Part shown: one piece after another, positions 1 through 11,119 of the stretch
How positions within the stretch are numbered: position 1 is the first letter of the stretch
Layout: the number at the start of each line of letters is the position of its first letter
The notes under the pieces: generated by a model
Database searches by the model: none
Told to the model about the DNA's origin: nothing
Seen by the model: the letters and a program-made list of their open reading frames with translations, nothing else
Source: Benincasa hispida
Lineage: Eukaryota > Streptophyta > Magnoliopsida > Cucurbitales > Cucurbitaceae
Direction: 5' to 3'
Assembly (NCBI RefSeq): GCF_009727055.1
Contig: NC_052359.1
Location: 13,979,372-14,043,371 of the forward strand
DNA: 64,000 bases
Made by a program: the position numbers and the translations under genes

Positions 1-864
1 TGATATTATATATCTACTATAGTATTTTCTCCTCTACTTGATATAAATCATATTTATATCTAATTTCCTCCAAAATAATGTCTATAGGATATAAATATAA
101 TATGATTATATTTATTAATTAAATTAATTGATTAATTATTTGATAATTAATCGATTGATCCACGTTCGGATGTGGGAAGTGGGGCTGCGAAGGTTATGAT
201 AACTAGCGAATTCAAACAATGAAAATCGTTTTCATTTCAATATTCAATCGTGCATTCGTATTCGCCTGCGCCCAAAAGAATCCGTGAAAGAGATCGCGAG
301 AGCCTATACGATAGAAGCTCGTTCATCTAAACGATCATCTACCTCACGCTTTCTCTAAATGACCGTATACATCTTTCCTAAACGATCGTTCAGTTTTTCC
401 TAAACGATCGTGTAGCTCTACCATACGATAAGCATTTCCGCTATACGATAGCAGAGTTTCATCTCCCACTTGCTTATCGTCTACACGACGCCTTCTCCTC
501 CGTTCTCTACCAAACTCACCAGAGCCCACTCTTTGGGTTTTTGACGCTGAGGATACCTGGGTTTCTCTTGTGGTTATGTTGTCCCTGCTGCATTGTTCGT
601 GTATGCTCGGATCGTGCTGTTGCAGTCGACATACTTGTCGGGTAGATCGGTGGGAGGTTTTCCGCTGCTAAGGATTCAGACATACGAAGAGAGTCTTCAT
701 CTGGTATGAACCTTTTCCTTGTGTTTTATTGTATTTAGAGCATGCCGATAATGAGTTTTATATGCATAACTGTCTGTACGGAATGTATGTTGTTTATATT
801 TCGGTTACTGTGAAATCGGAGCGATCTAAGCTCGCTCATGGAACTCTCGGTATGAGATCCTTCA
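1..864 (+). repeat. Copia 5' LTR, 3' part (left end outside window)
   Basis: This is the end of a long LTR: it stops in CTTCA at 864 and is followed after two bases by a tRNA-iMet primer binding site. The LTR ends at 10282 and 35852 (minus) have the same kind of ending (TTCA), which places it in the same broad copia group. The stretch 300-480 carries several copies of a CTAAACGATCG-like motif, which recurs in the leader behind it. Small open frames here are chance. The left boundary and target duplication lie outside the window. Confidence 0.75.
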
Positions 865-866
865 AT

Positions 867-879
867 TGGTATCAGAGCC
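867..879 (+). other. tRNA-iMet primer binding site
   Basis: TGGTATCAGAGCC is complementary to the 3' end of plant initiator methionine tRNA, the usual copia minus-strand primer. It lies two bases after the LTR end and fixes the plus orientation of this element. Confidence 0.9.
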
Positions 880-2423
880 AGGTTTCTGATACTCTGATTT
901 CATCTGTTGCAATGAAATAACGTATACATTCATGGTGGGTGCATTTCTACACTGTTTTAAGTGTTAATTCTGCTGTTGATGTGCTAGATTAATGGATGTT
1001 TTCGGGATGAATTACCTTGGTTTGTTTAATTCCTTTTACATTTGTGGTTGTTTGTAAATGCCCCTGTGTTTTTGGGCATAAATAATCGTAATCGAGTCTG
1101 TATTCAAAATATTCGAAGTCTTGAGTCGTTCGTCGAAGTTCTGGGAAAAGGTTGCGGCTCTTCGAAGAAGGAGATGATCTAGGGTTGATCGCATCGTGTA
1201 GAAGAGGTTTTATGCGATCGCTGTCCATTGCATCGTTAAGATGAAAGACTATGCAACTGTGGTTGAACATATCGGTTGAACGATGGGGTATGCGATCAAG
1301 AGATGGTCGTATCGGGTTGACGATCGAGCACGCGATCGCTAAGTATCGTTTAATGCGCACGCGAGATAGACGATTGTTTAGATTTGCAAGCTTCATCGCT
1401 TAGTAACTGACTAAATGATCGCTTAGCATCGCAAGATAAATCGTTTACCAAGTTGCACGCATTGGTTAGACGATCAGACGCTAGCTTATCGTTTAAAGCA
1501 TGCTAGACGATCATTTAGGTCAACAAGCTTCATCACTTAGTAACTGACTAAACGATTGCTTAGCATCGCAAGGTAAATCGTTTACCAAGTTGCACGCATC
1601 GGTTAGACGATCAGACGCTCGCGTATGGTTTAAAGCACGCTAGACAATCGTTTAGGTCAGCAAGCTTCATCCTTAGTAACTGACTAAACGATCGCTTAGT
1701 AACTCAAAGGTAAATCGTTTACTTGTCGTTGCGCTACACGATCGCATGGATGATCAGGCTTCGCAGCCTCGTCATCGTCTACGCGATTGTTTGCTAAATG
1801 TTCCTATCGCTTAGTGTGCCTGAACGATCGTCTATCTGCGGAAGTTTGCTACACGATGAAGACCTCCTGGCGGTTCAAGACCCAGTTCGCCTGTGAACCG
1901 GTTTGCTCAATTAAAAATGTAATAGATAGGGTTTTTATTCCAATTTTTTTTGTTTAAAGGCTCATCCCGATCCGTTAATCTATTTGTTTAATACATGTGA
2001 TGTATGTTTTATATATCATATGGTATGCACATATAGTAAATCCCACCTTAGGTTATGCATTGATCATACCATCATCTCTTTATTTTAATTGTTATAATTT
2101 AGAGAAGCATGATTTTTAATTATGTAAGTGCATGCTCATGCATCATATAATATAAGAGTTATATTTATGCATGCATAAAAGGCATTGACATGCATCATCT
2201 TTATATTATAATTTTTATAGTATAAGAGTGAATGATAGCATGCTTGCTTGGTTATTACGTGTTATATAAAAGTTATATAGTAATGACCGGACATTACATG
2301 AAGCATGACACATAGGTTACTTTATAAATGTTATAAATGCCTCGTTATGCGCAATATTTTTTAGTTGTTTCTTTTTTAAGAGTTAAAGAGAAATTAGAAC
2401 TAAAAGAAATAAGAAAGACATGC
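880..2423 (+). other. Copia untranslated leader, with CGATCG-rich array
   Basis: Non-coding leader after the primer site. Positions about 1140-1860 are crowded with CGATCG/CGATCA/AACGAT motifs, followed by an AT-rich part (about 1960-2320) with phrases such as GCACATATAGTAAAT. The AT-rich part is recognisable again at 34900-35200 (minus) and 62060-62300 (plus), so this is a shared leader module. The expected gag-PR-INT-RT is missing: the leader passes straight into the end of RNase H, an internal deletion of most of the coding region. Confidence 0.65.
1388..1735 (+). repeat. 137-bp tandem repeat, about 2.5 copies
   Basis: Units begin with AAGCTTCATC at 1388, 1525 and 1662, so the period is exactly 137 bp. 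Copies one and two are nearly identical; the third is cut short. Each unit contains several CGATC motifs. It lies within the leader and has no open frame. Confidence 0.9.
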
Positions 2424-2845
2424 ATGCTCACTTAGAAATAAGAAAGAAATTAGAATTAAGGAAGCAGTATGGCTTAGAAAATTCTTGATTAGTCTGGAAA
2501 TGGTTCCAAATATGCACCTGCTGATCACCCTCTATTGTGATAACAATGGAGCAGTTGTAAATTCTAAGAAAACCTAGAAGTGCAAGTATCATCTCTTCAG
2601 AGAGATAGGACACTAAGCAGATGTGATCGTCACACAGATAGTCTCAGAAGACAACTTAGTTGATCCATTTACAAATGCTCTCTCGACTAAAGTGTTCGAG
2701 GATCACCTAATGGGATTAGGACTACAAGATAGATAAATTTAGGGTAAGTGGAGAATTATTGGGTATCTGATGCCCTAGTTTATTGTATTTATTCTCTCAT
2801 ACTCAACATTATATATTTGTATATATGTAAACCCACTGGAGTTTT
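2424..2845 (+). pseudogene. Copia RNase H C-terminal remnant and 3' untranslated tail
   Basis: In plus frame the segment reads as the end of copia RNase H: a KEAVWLRKFL-like helix, then LYCDNNGAV with the conserved CDN motif, and a DPFTNALSTKVF-like C-terminus ending near 2731. A stop interrupts it after the NSKK motif (about 2576). The following 110 bp match the pre-LTR tails before 26600 and 32644, but here the expected polypurine tract and 3' LTR are missing: homology ends near 2845, where gypsy-type LTR sequence takes over. Its proximity to the leader shows a large internal deletion. Confidence 0.75.
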
Positions 2846-3024
2846 GGTGTACATAACCGTCACATACATTTACTTAGTAAACCACTGCAAATAGATCAGT
2901 AAACCATCTTATGTTAGTCTACACTAGATTCCCTGCTTTCAAATTTGAGCTTACCAGGACACTTAAGTTAGATTTATACTTGTGCCTAGCTTAAGAAAAC
3001 TTGTATGTAACTAGCAAAGTGTGC
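2846..3024 (+). repeat. Gypsy-like 5' LTR remnant (3' end only)
   Basis: The end of this stretch resembles the end of the LTR at 5261-6885: both share a CCAGGACAC/CCAAGACAC block, a TTTATACTTG block and a final AGCAAAGTGTGC/AGAGCACAC block. It is read as what is left of the 5' LTR of the element whose 3' LTR starts at 5261. The left boundary is approximate and no primer site is recognisable after it. Confidence 0.5.
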
Positions 3025-3600
3025 TTGAACATTAATTTATCATCTGTTCGATGCATACCATTATCTTCACACCAAGAAATAGATCATTCATTTTTCCACA
3101 ATCATTTTCAAAATAAAAAAAGCACAACACAACAACTGTTGAAGGATTCACCACATAGACCAAAGAGAGTTAAGACCAAAAAGTGGCCTTCAAAGTTTCA
3201 AAGTGCCAACTCACCTCAGCTTCTAGAACCTAAGAGGAGAAGATTGGTGCAGAAGGATCTTGAAATTAAGGCATTGAGCTCTGACAAGCAGATTCATGAA
3301 GAAAACTTTGAGCTCGACCATCTCTTCTCACCAGTTGAAGAAGAAAGAGAATTTATACCTTTTCCTCCCCAGTCCGAATAGCAAAATAAGACCCCTCCTC
3401 TTGAAGATCAAAGAGAAAAGTCTCCCTCTCTACAACATAACTTAATGGAGCAAACTCCTCCACCGCATGACAACCATGAAAGAATCCCTTCTCCCACGCC
3501 TGAACGAGAGAATACTTTGCCTCCTCCTCCAAAGGAAGAGCGTGAAAAGACTCTCCCCTTCCTACTGAATCTGTGAAGGAAAAGACTCCGGCTCTTGAGG
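3025..3600 (+). pseudogene. Proline/glutamate/lysine-rich remnant in a gypsy-like element, no recognised domain
   Basis: An open frame (3001-3381) continues past a single TAG stop to about 3580. The product is rich in P, E and K, with repeated ER/PPPPKEE-like stretches and a basic patch (KRVKTKK). No catalytic motif, zinc knuckle or reverse transcriptase motif is visible. Position between an LTR remnant and a polypurine tract suggests a gag-like or captured protein of a non-autonomous element. Further pieces, such as a YFDLDTNELYKYLNDG stretch around 3775-3825, lie downstream among stops. I do not recognise the family. Confidence 0.4.
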
Positions 3601-5260
3601 AGTTAAAGCATCAACCTGCTCTCCAATCTCCAACTCTTGTTAATGACTCAATAGGCCAAGGCACCAACACTTTACATAATTTGCATGGGAAAAGTATTGG
3701 TGAGACAAGCAAGCGCTTGCCGCACGTTAGTTAAGAGCTTAGGCGCAACCTTCCTCATGAACCTAGCGCTGAGTATTTTGATCTGGACACGAACGAACTC
3801 TACAAATATCTGAATGATGGAATACTGAAGGCTATATTGGAGTCAATTGATATCGTGGCCAGTTAATAAGATGCTCTTAGACGTCAACATGAGGTGGTCA
3901 TGCATCAACAAAATGAGTTGAGGCATGTTATTTAGTGCTAAGCATCGCAACAAGATTAGCTGATGTGACTGTAAACAAAGTTGAGGGAATTTTTTCAATG
4001 CCAAGCTCAGAGGCAAGACGAACAATTTCCTGTGCTGATGAATTATATTCGATTTTTTTGTTTAGCACATTCTAGCTCCTATCATTCCTTCATCCCTTCT
4101 ACAGCCACTGTGATTTCTAGACATAGATGCTCCCCAATATGCCTAAAGATGATACCGAAGCTTGAGGGCGTTGTTTGTTCTTGATGTTCTTTTTCATTAT
4201 TTGTTTTGTAATTTTTTATTGTCTTGTACTTCTCTTATATGCAATGAATGAAATATCAAGTTAATAAAATTTCTTCATAAAATTCCCTTGCGTTTGTCTC
4301 TTATACTTGTTTACTGTTACCTTAGCAATTCTCCTCATGTTTGTGCTTTTGCATTATAACCTCAATGATGATACTTATGCTGACCAACCTTTAGATCCAT
4401 TAAAGATAAACGTTTAGTGCAAAGTGTTGGGATTTTTCTTTAGGAAACATTTCTTGAATTTACTATGCACATAAGCTTTACCTCAAAGGTCTTTTACAAT
4501 TTTTTTTTCTAAGGCAATCTCATAACTCGATTTCAACAATGAGAGTCTTGCTGCCTTTAAAATTTGGGGGTGGGAGAGGTTTAAGCTAATGTGTTAAAAC
4601 TTGTAAAAAAATATCTTTATTAATTATAAAATTTCATAAAATAAATAAAAACAAAAACACTCCGCTATCAGTTCAAGGAAAAACCAACCTAATAAGAGTT
4701 TAGTTCGAAAAGTACCTTCTCATAGTTCGATTCTGGCATGACATCTGTAGAAGCAAGCCAAAACGAAGGTGGGTAACCATGGTCAAAGTAAAAATAAAAC
4801 AAATAAATTATGCAACTCCAATGTCCAAGTTAAAAGAAAAATCTAGCTAAGACAAGAGTTAAATTTGAAAAGGGCACTTGCTCGTAGTTAGATGTCCGCA
4901 TGACACCTACGGGGGCTAGCCAAAATGAAGGTAGGTAACTTGAATTAACGCATATCCATTGATAAAATGTACTTAGTAAATAAAAAGGTAACAAAGAGAG
5001 ATTTTATGTTATTGAACCATGAACGCATTACTGAAAAGAGAAATAAGAATGCCTATAAATAAGTAAGAGAATTTTAAGAATAAGCTTGCCGTATTTAAAA
5101 TTAGGAAATATTTCTATAGGAAAATGAATAAGACTTTGAAGCTAGCTGCTGGTCTATGAATCTCAAATTAGGAAATATGTTGAGAGATTAGGTTAATGCA
5201 ATATACGCTAAGCCTATAAATACATGCTTGAGGACAAACATAGTTCTAAATTTGGGGGTG
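3601..5260 (+). other. Internal region of gypsy-like element, non-coding 3' half with polypurine tracts
   Basis: No gene is supported here. A polypurine-type tract (ATTTGGGGGTG) occurs at 4562-4572 and again at 5250-5260 directly before the 3' LTR. Between them lie two copies of a block with GCATGACA followed by (A)AGCCAAAA and GAAGGT, around 4737-4778 and 4898-4938. The same arrangement is found in the element at 37335-41726. Confidence 0.6.
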
Positions 5261-6885
5261 TGATAACTTGTAGAAATATAAGTTATTGTAACATTTTATT
5301 TAGAATAATTAGGGAACTTTAGTGGAAAATGCATTAACTTGAAATGAAAATCATGTAAATATGTTAACTTTGCATTCAAACATTTACAAAACTTAATATC
5401 TTGAAAATTATAAAATCTAACATCTTTGAACGCATGATTTTAATGAAAAGAAGCTGAATTTGACAAAGAAACAAAAGCTGCAACCATTGGACGGATAAAA
5501 AGATTAGATCAACATGATCTTGCATGCAAAGAAGACTCATGCGTTGAATTAAAACACAAAGAGACAAAAACGACAAACACATTTACAATGGCAGTCTAAT
5601 CAAGATTCAAGTTGGCAGTTGATTTGAGACAATCGTGGTGGAAACAATGAATTGGTGACGCGATGAAATCGACATAGCAGGATATGGATTAAATGCAAAG
5701 GTTTCATATAATCATTAGAAAGAAGCTGAGAACCTTCCACTTTACACTTATAAATAGCCCATTGATCTTTAATTCAAGTGTCTGACTTTTTGTCAAGAGA
5801 TTGACTGAAACTCTACTCAAGTTTCTCCTCATTATAATCAACCTCGCAAACTCCTCTTTGAGGAATTCTGAGTGAGACCTTAATCTTCTTCTTTATTAAG
5901 GAAAAAAACGCCACCAACCACCATTGTCACCATAGTGAAGTAGCCACCATCATAGCCAAAGGGAGCAAGACATTGCAATCAACGACTTAACACTTTCAAT
6001 TCTACATTTTACAGTATTTTTCTTTTTACTTTGAACTTGTATTGAGATTTTGAGATTGAGAAACTCTTTATTCTTACTATAAGCATGATTTCCTTCATTT
6101 CTCATCTATCCATGTTTTCACTTCTCTCCATCATGAGCAACTAATTTTTCAATGGTTGGGAAGAATGAATTAACATTCTCATAAGTTTTGTATAAGTTGA
6201 AGTTCATCTTGTTTGATGTATGCTTAATTTATTGCTTGAATTCATTTGACAGATGGATTTAAGTAGAAATAGTTAACTACTCGAGAGAGTAAGTGTCTGT
6301 GAAACTCATTAAACAAGAAAAGAAATAGCTTTAGAGATAAACTTAACTCTCTTTTGTCCAAATTAACTTATGCATGCTTCCTAGAGATAACAAAAGTGTG
6401 GCTTAAAGCATTGAGAAATGAGTTCGTCATTTTATAAATTAAAGACATGAAAGGATACTTATGCATTACTTAAGGGAATGTTAGTGAATCTTCTCAACCC
6501 TACTTCACAATTGATCTTTGACACCTTTTAATGCACACTGCTTCATTTGTGTTGTAGTTCTGTGACCACCATCACCATTTCCATCACTCAATGCATCACA
6601 TCACATACTCACATTCAACACATTATATCTCCACTACCACTACTACTTTCACCATTCACTTTCATTCGTTCTCACCATTACTTGTACTTAATTCATAATT
6701 TAGTTGTACAAATACTAATCAACACATATATTAGATCAACCTGTGTCTACGCCCATTTTAATCTTTAAATTTGATATTTATTTTTAGTATAAAGTACTTG
6801 TGTTCGACCTTGGTTCTCACCAAGACACCTTCATTAAGTTTATACTTGGGCTTAATTTAGGAAAATTTGTAGGAAATAGAGCACA
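5261..6885 (+). repeat. Gypsy-like 3' LTR
   Basis: It starts TGAT directly after a polypurine tract and continues with an AACTTGTA-GAAA-TATAAGTT hairpin (5265-5284). A TATAAATA box is at 5749-5756, comparable in position with other LTRs of the family. Near the end is a GTGTTCGACCTTGG phrase, also seen in 41500-41520 and, on the minus strand, near 60045. The right end near AGAGCACA is approximate. Length about 1.6 kb agrees with the 1.68 kb solo copy at 59926-61606. Confidence 0.75.
5749..5756 (+). promoter_or_regulatory. TATA box in gypsy-like LTR
   Basis: TATAAATA followed by GCCC. The same box lies at 14831-14838, 37941-37948 and 40593-40600 and, on the minus strand, 61093-61100, each within a copy of this LTR family. 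Conserved presence supports it as the LTR core promoter. Confidence 0.7.
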
Positions 6886-6889
6886 CTAT

Positions 6890-7118
6890 TCTTTTTCAAA
6901 ATTCAAGACAACAATTATCAAGGGTAATAAAAGAGGGATTTTGACTCAAAGACATGAAGGACTTTAATATAAATCAAAGAGTAGTTGAAATTTACTATGA
7001 CAACCAAAGAATCATTCATCTTTCTAAGAATGCACAATTCCACAGATATACAAAACATATTGATTTAAAGTTTCACTTTGTGCGTGATAAAAATAAAAAA
7101 AGGAGAGATACAAGTATT
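6890..7118 (+). pseudogene. Copia RNase H C-terminal remnant
   Basis: One frame reads YYDNQRIIHLSKNAQFHRYT followed by KHIDLKFHFVRD, the conserved end of copia RNase H (canonical CDNQSAIHLAKN and RTKHIDIRYHFIRD motifs). It lies directly before an LTR start at 7119. The part upstream is lost at the end of the gypsy-like LTR. It belongs to a different element from the RNase H end at 2424-2731, because the same segment is present in both. Confidence 0.7.
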
Positions 7119-8339
7119 TGTTGAGCTTTATGTCCTAAAATACATGGTTTGTAAACATTAAACATATTCTCTTTTGCAATAAAGATGTTTTGAGGTTTAT
7201 TCAGTAAAAGATGTTATTGAATATGTGAATTGCACCATTTTAACCCTAAATCCAATAAACTAAAGAATCCCTAACTATAGCATGAATACTTGAACTATAT
7301 ATGGAGACATAAAAGTGGATCAAGTTCGAGTATATAGCCAAAACAACTATAGTATACAGATAAAATTGGGTACCTTATTCTGGGCTATGGATGCAACCCA
7401 TTTTGTACTTGATACAAATGGTGTGATCTTGAATCGTTCATGTGGAGACATATGAGTTAGGACATCCTATGTAATGAGTTTGCATAAGATCGGACCACGA
7501 TTAGTAACTTTTACTTTATAAACGTTGTTTATTGTTAAGACTGACTGTTTCAATTCGATGACCTAGGTAACTCGATCTTAATCTTGAGCTAACTATGAAC
7601 TCATGTTTATTCGCGATTATCCTTTAATCTACATGGGTGAGAGTAGTTCAACGTCGTTGACTCAATAAGCCTCCCATTTTAGAGGTATGACTGGGTAGAT
7701 AGCTGGAGACATAGTCCTGCAAGATGGAATTCATTCCTACCCAATTCTAGAGATAGTACATAGGTTTTTCTTTTAAGTGCTGAATCCGGGTCTTGAACAA
7801 GAGGCCTCACCCTCTCATTGACTCGAGAGGGCTTGGTTTGGTGGTTGGATCACAAACCAATTGTTCATTGGAGGATCAATGGGATTTAAGGAACAATATT
7901 TAATTATAGGGGTAAATGGTAATTTGGACCCAGCTGTAATTACGAACAATCTATGAAGGATCGACTTACTAATCATTGTTAAATTAAGTGGACAGAAATA
8001 TATCTACAATGAGAAAAGTGCAGCTACTGGACTTTAGTGGAGTTTCCCGGTAATTAATGAATGTTGGTTAATTAGGTTAAAGAGTTTAGCCAGTTAATCT
8101 TGGATCGTTGGAGCTCATGATCTGTAGGTCCATTAGGTCCCCTACCAGCTCATATTGGACTAAACCTTAGGTTAGTGTAATTAGAAAATTTGAAATGTTC
8201 AAATTCAGTTAAGGGAATAAACGTTGAATTATATGCGATATAATTGACGTAGTTATATAGTTTAATTGTTGAATTAAAAAAATTGGATAGTTGAAAATAT
8301 TTAAATATGATTTAAATATTGTACACATGAATAGAGAGT
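7119..8339 (+). repeat. Copia 3' LTR, first part (split by solo LTR)
   Basis: Starts TGTTGAGCTTTATGTCC after an RNase H remnant, matching the TGTTGGGTTTTATGTCC starts of related LTRs. It carries the core phrases shared by all copia LTRs in this window (GATGACCTAGGTAACTCGAT, CTCAATAAGCCTCCCATTTT, ATATATCTACA, GATCTGTAGGTCCATTAGG). It is interrupted at 8340 by a solo LTR and continues after 10287. Confidence 0.85.
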
Positions 8340-10282
8340 TGTTGGAGTTGATGCCCTAAATCTCGTAGGGTTCAGTAGTTTGTAATTGTATTGTACAAGC
8401 ATTTTATTTGTTTAATAAAATATGAGATGTTTTATTTGACATTTAGTAGTATTAAACCCACAAACCAATAAACTAACATTCAAGGTTATTATCTGTAGCT
8501 TAAACATATATTTAGAGACATACAAATGGATCATGTTTAAGTGATAACTTAAATGGTCTGTAGTAGATGGATAAGGCTGGATATCTTATCCTAGTGACAT
8601 TACGAGTACGACCCGCTTTCTAGATGTCACACTTGTTGTAAAGTACTATAAATGATATGATCCTAATCATTCATGTGGAGACATGTGAGCAGGGATATTA
8701 TATACAGAGAAGTTTATATAAGATCGAACCATGAAATGACTAGTCTCATTATATAACACCATTCATAATAGAGACTTATATTTCACCAGGATAACCATAG
8801 GTGACATGACCTGAATCCTAAGTGAGTTATGAACTCCTGCCTATGAAGGTAGTCTTTTGATATGTATGGGTGAGAGTGGCCAGATCGTCGACTCAATAAG
8901 CCTATCATTTTGGGGATTCGTTTGATTAGGAAGCAGGGAACATAGCTACATAAGATGTAATTCACTCCTTTCCTGATGCCAGGGTAAGTAAATAAATTGC
9001 TCCCTTAAGGGCTAATTTCAGGGTTTGAATAATGTGGTGCCATACCCTCTCTTGACCCAAGAGGGGTTAGTCATAATTGGACTATGACTTATTGTTCATT
9101 AGAGGGATCAATAGTACTTAAGGAGTTAGATGTAACTACAGGGGCGAAATGGTAATTTTGGCTTAGTTGTACCTAGGAGCAATTTGTGAAGAGTCATCGC
9201 ACAGTTGGCTAGTTATATCCAATGGACACAGAAATATATCTGTAGTGCGAAGAGTAAAACATTCGGTCTTTAGTGGAGTGCCAGACAGTTAATGGATGTT
9301 GAATAAGTTAATTAAAGAAGTTTAATTAATTATTCAAGTACCATTGGAGTATCAAACTACAGGTCCATGAGGTCCCCTCTGTAGCTCAACAAGAATTAAA
9401 TGAGAATTAATTATATGTGATATAATTAATTTAATTTAATTATATATGATGTAATTACTATAATGTATATGATACATATAATATAAAATTTATTTGAGAG
9501 GAAATAAATATTTGAATATGATTCAAATATTAATTATGTGAATGTGAATCATATAATTGAATTTAGTATGAATGGGATTTATATTAAATACCGTTCATTA
9601 ATGAGAGAATGTAAATTATAGGTTATATTATATTTGATACAATATTAAATTCTAGGTTATATGTTATATTTGATATAACATATAGTTTAATATATATTAT
9701 ATGATAAAGTGGTTATCATATAAATATATATTAAATATTTTATTAAAATAATATTTTTAATTAATTTATTTTTGAAAAATATTTGTGGAGGGAGTTCTTT
9801 TTCTCTCTACTACATGCATGTGTGGGTGAAGGTGTAGTGAGTTAGGTTTTTCCTTCTCCAGAATTACACATCAAACGCACAAATGTTTTTCTCAAAAAAA
9901 AAAAAAAAAAAAAAATCTCTGAATCTCACCCTCTCCTTCTTTGAATCTTACTCCCTCACCCAAAATACTACAAAGCCCACACCTCTTGCAGATTCTCTTC
10001 CCCTACAGAGAATATAGAAGATTCTGATTGGTGGTGGTCATTTAGGGTTTCGAGTATGTTACAGTTCGTGGCATTTTGGACAAGAGGATACATGAAGAAG
10101 ATTGGATTTTCAAGGGTTAGTTTTTCCTAATCTTCTTATCTCATTTTCATAAATGCATGCTGTAATTTTAAATTGTTGCTAATGCATAATTTTCTGATTA
10201 TTCGGTAAAATTGTATGTTCTATAAAAATTGAGATTTGGAACCTATCCCCACTTCCACACTGGACCTTCACTGGTTCTTTCA
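8340..10282 (+). mobile_element. Solo LTR of a second copia family, TG...CA, target duplication AGAGT/AGATT
   Basis: A 1943-bp unit starting TGTTGGAGTTGATGCCC and ending GGTTCTTTCA, the same end type as the LTRs ending at 864 and 35852. It is flanked by AGAGT (8335-8339) and AGATT (10283-10287), a 5-bp target duplication with one mismatch. No primer site follows, and on both sides the host sequence is one LTR of another family. Unequal recombination between the two LTRs of a full element would give this structure. A run of A (about 9894-9915) lies inside. Confidence 0.85.
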
Positions 10283-10760
10283 AGATTCATGTTTGGGATT
10301 AATGTTCGTTGTTAATTTAATATTTTATATTAAATTAATATTATTAAGTAATTATTTAAAATTAATTATTAGAATTATTTTTATTTAAAATTATTTAAAA
10401 AGATTTAAATTAATTATTTTAATTAATTAAAAAAAATTCATTTTAATTTATTTTTTGAAAAGTGGGATTTTCCCACTTATCCCACTATAATCACCACATC
10501 AAAATCCACTTCATGCATGTTGAATTGGTGTCAAATTCTCATATAATTTTGATTGCATGGTTTTATTGATTAAATAGATGAAAAATCAATTGAGAGAGAA
10601 TTCCCATGGTTGGCCTTTTGAAGCTTAAAGTTTTCACTCAGTGTTGAACATAAAAACTCTCCATAGCTTAAAATTCCCTTCAATTCTATCACAAATTGGA
10701 TCCCCGTTCTAAGGTCGGAGAATAAACTTTAACTTCATGATTATACAATAAAAACCCTAA
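10283..10760 (+). repeat. Copia 3' LTR, second part
   Basis: Continuation of the LTR begun at 7119: an AT-rich stretch, then GTGGGATTTTCCCAC, a phrase also at 28053-28068 in another LTR, followed by CTAAGG...GGAGAATAAA resembling 28330-28350. The right end is not clear; there is no primer site, as expected of a 3' LTR. Confidence 0.5.
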
Positions 10761-11106
10761 TATTGTATACAATAATAAATGTCAAGATATTTGAATTAGA
10801 TCATCCACGATACACATTATTTAGACTAACATACCTTGATCCATGATAGTGGTCTTCTGAGGGATTGTGTTTCTCTCTCTTGACCTTCCTTCAGAACTTA
10901 ATTAGATTTCCTAATGACGAGAAAGAACTATTTAATAAGGCAGAGGGATGACCAATCCCTGAGGTTTCATCTTTATGTAGACACCTCCCATCAGGGTTTT
11001 AATCAAGCAATTATCTTTTACTTGGTTGGCCCAATAAAATAATAGACCTAAAAGACAAAATAATAGATAATGCACATGAGTCACATTAATGATACATCTT
11101 CTAACA
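10761..11106 (-). repeat. Unresolved repeat, perhaps a minus-strand LTR piece
   Basis: Read on the minus strand it begins TGTTAGAAGATG at 11106 and has a plausible LTR look, but I find no second copy in the window, and neither a TG...CA pair nor a matching duplication could be fixed. CATAC occurs at both 10828-10832 and 11107-11111, but the unit between them lacks the LTR dinucleotide on one side. Confidence 0.3.
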
Positions 11107-11119
11107 CATACTATAAAAC

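Noticed and set aside
867..879. tRNA gene at the iMet-like match (and at the other primer sites, including the tRNA-Asp match at 38501)
   Set aside because: Only the 12-18 bases complementary to a tRNA 3' end are present; no cloverleaf or promoter boxes. They are primer binding sites.
989..1396. 135-codon minus-strand frame
   Set aside because: It overlaps the CGATCG-rich leader; the repetitive sequence lacks stops by composition.
1388..1735. Repeat array as CRISPR
   Set aside because: Units of 137 bp abut without unique spacers, in plant transposon DNA.
3001..3381. 126-codon frame as a host gene
   Set aside because: It lies between an LTR remnant and a polypurine tract, has a stop soon after and no recognised domain; it is listed as element remnant only.
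10833..11106. Short insertion flanked by CATAC
   Set aside because: The 5-bp match can occur by chance, and one end lacks the LTR dinucleotide; left unresolved.
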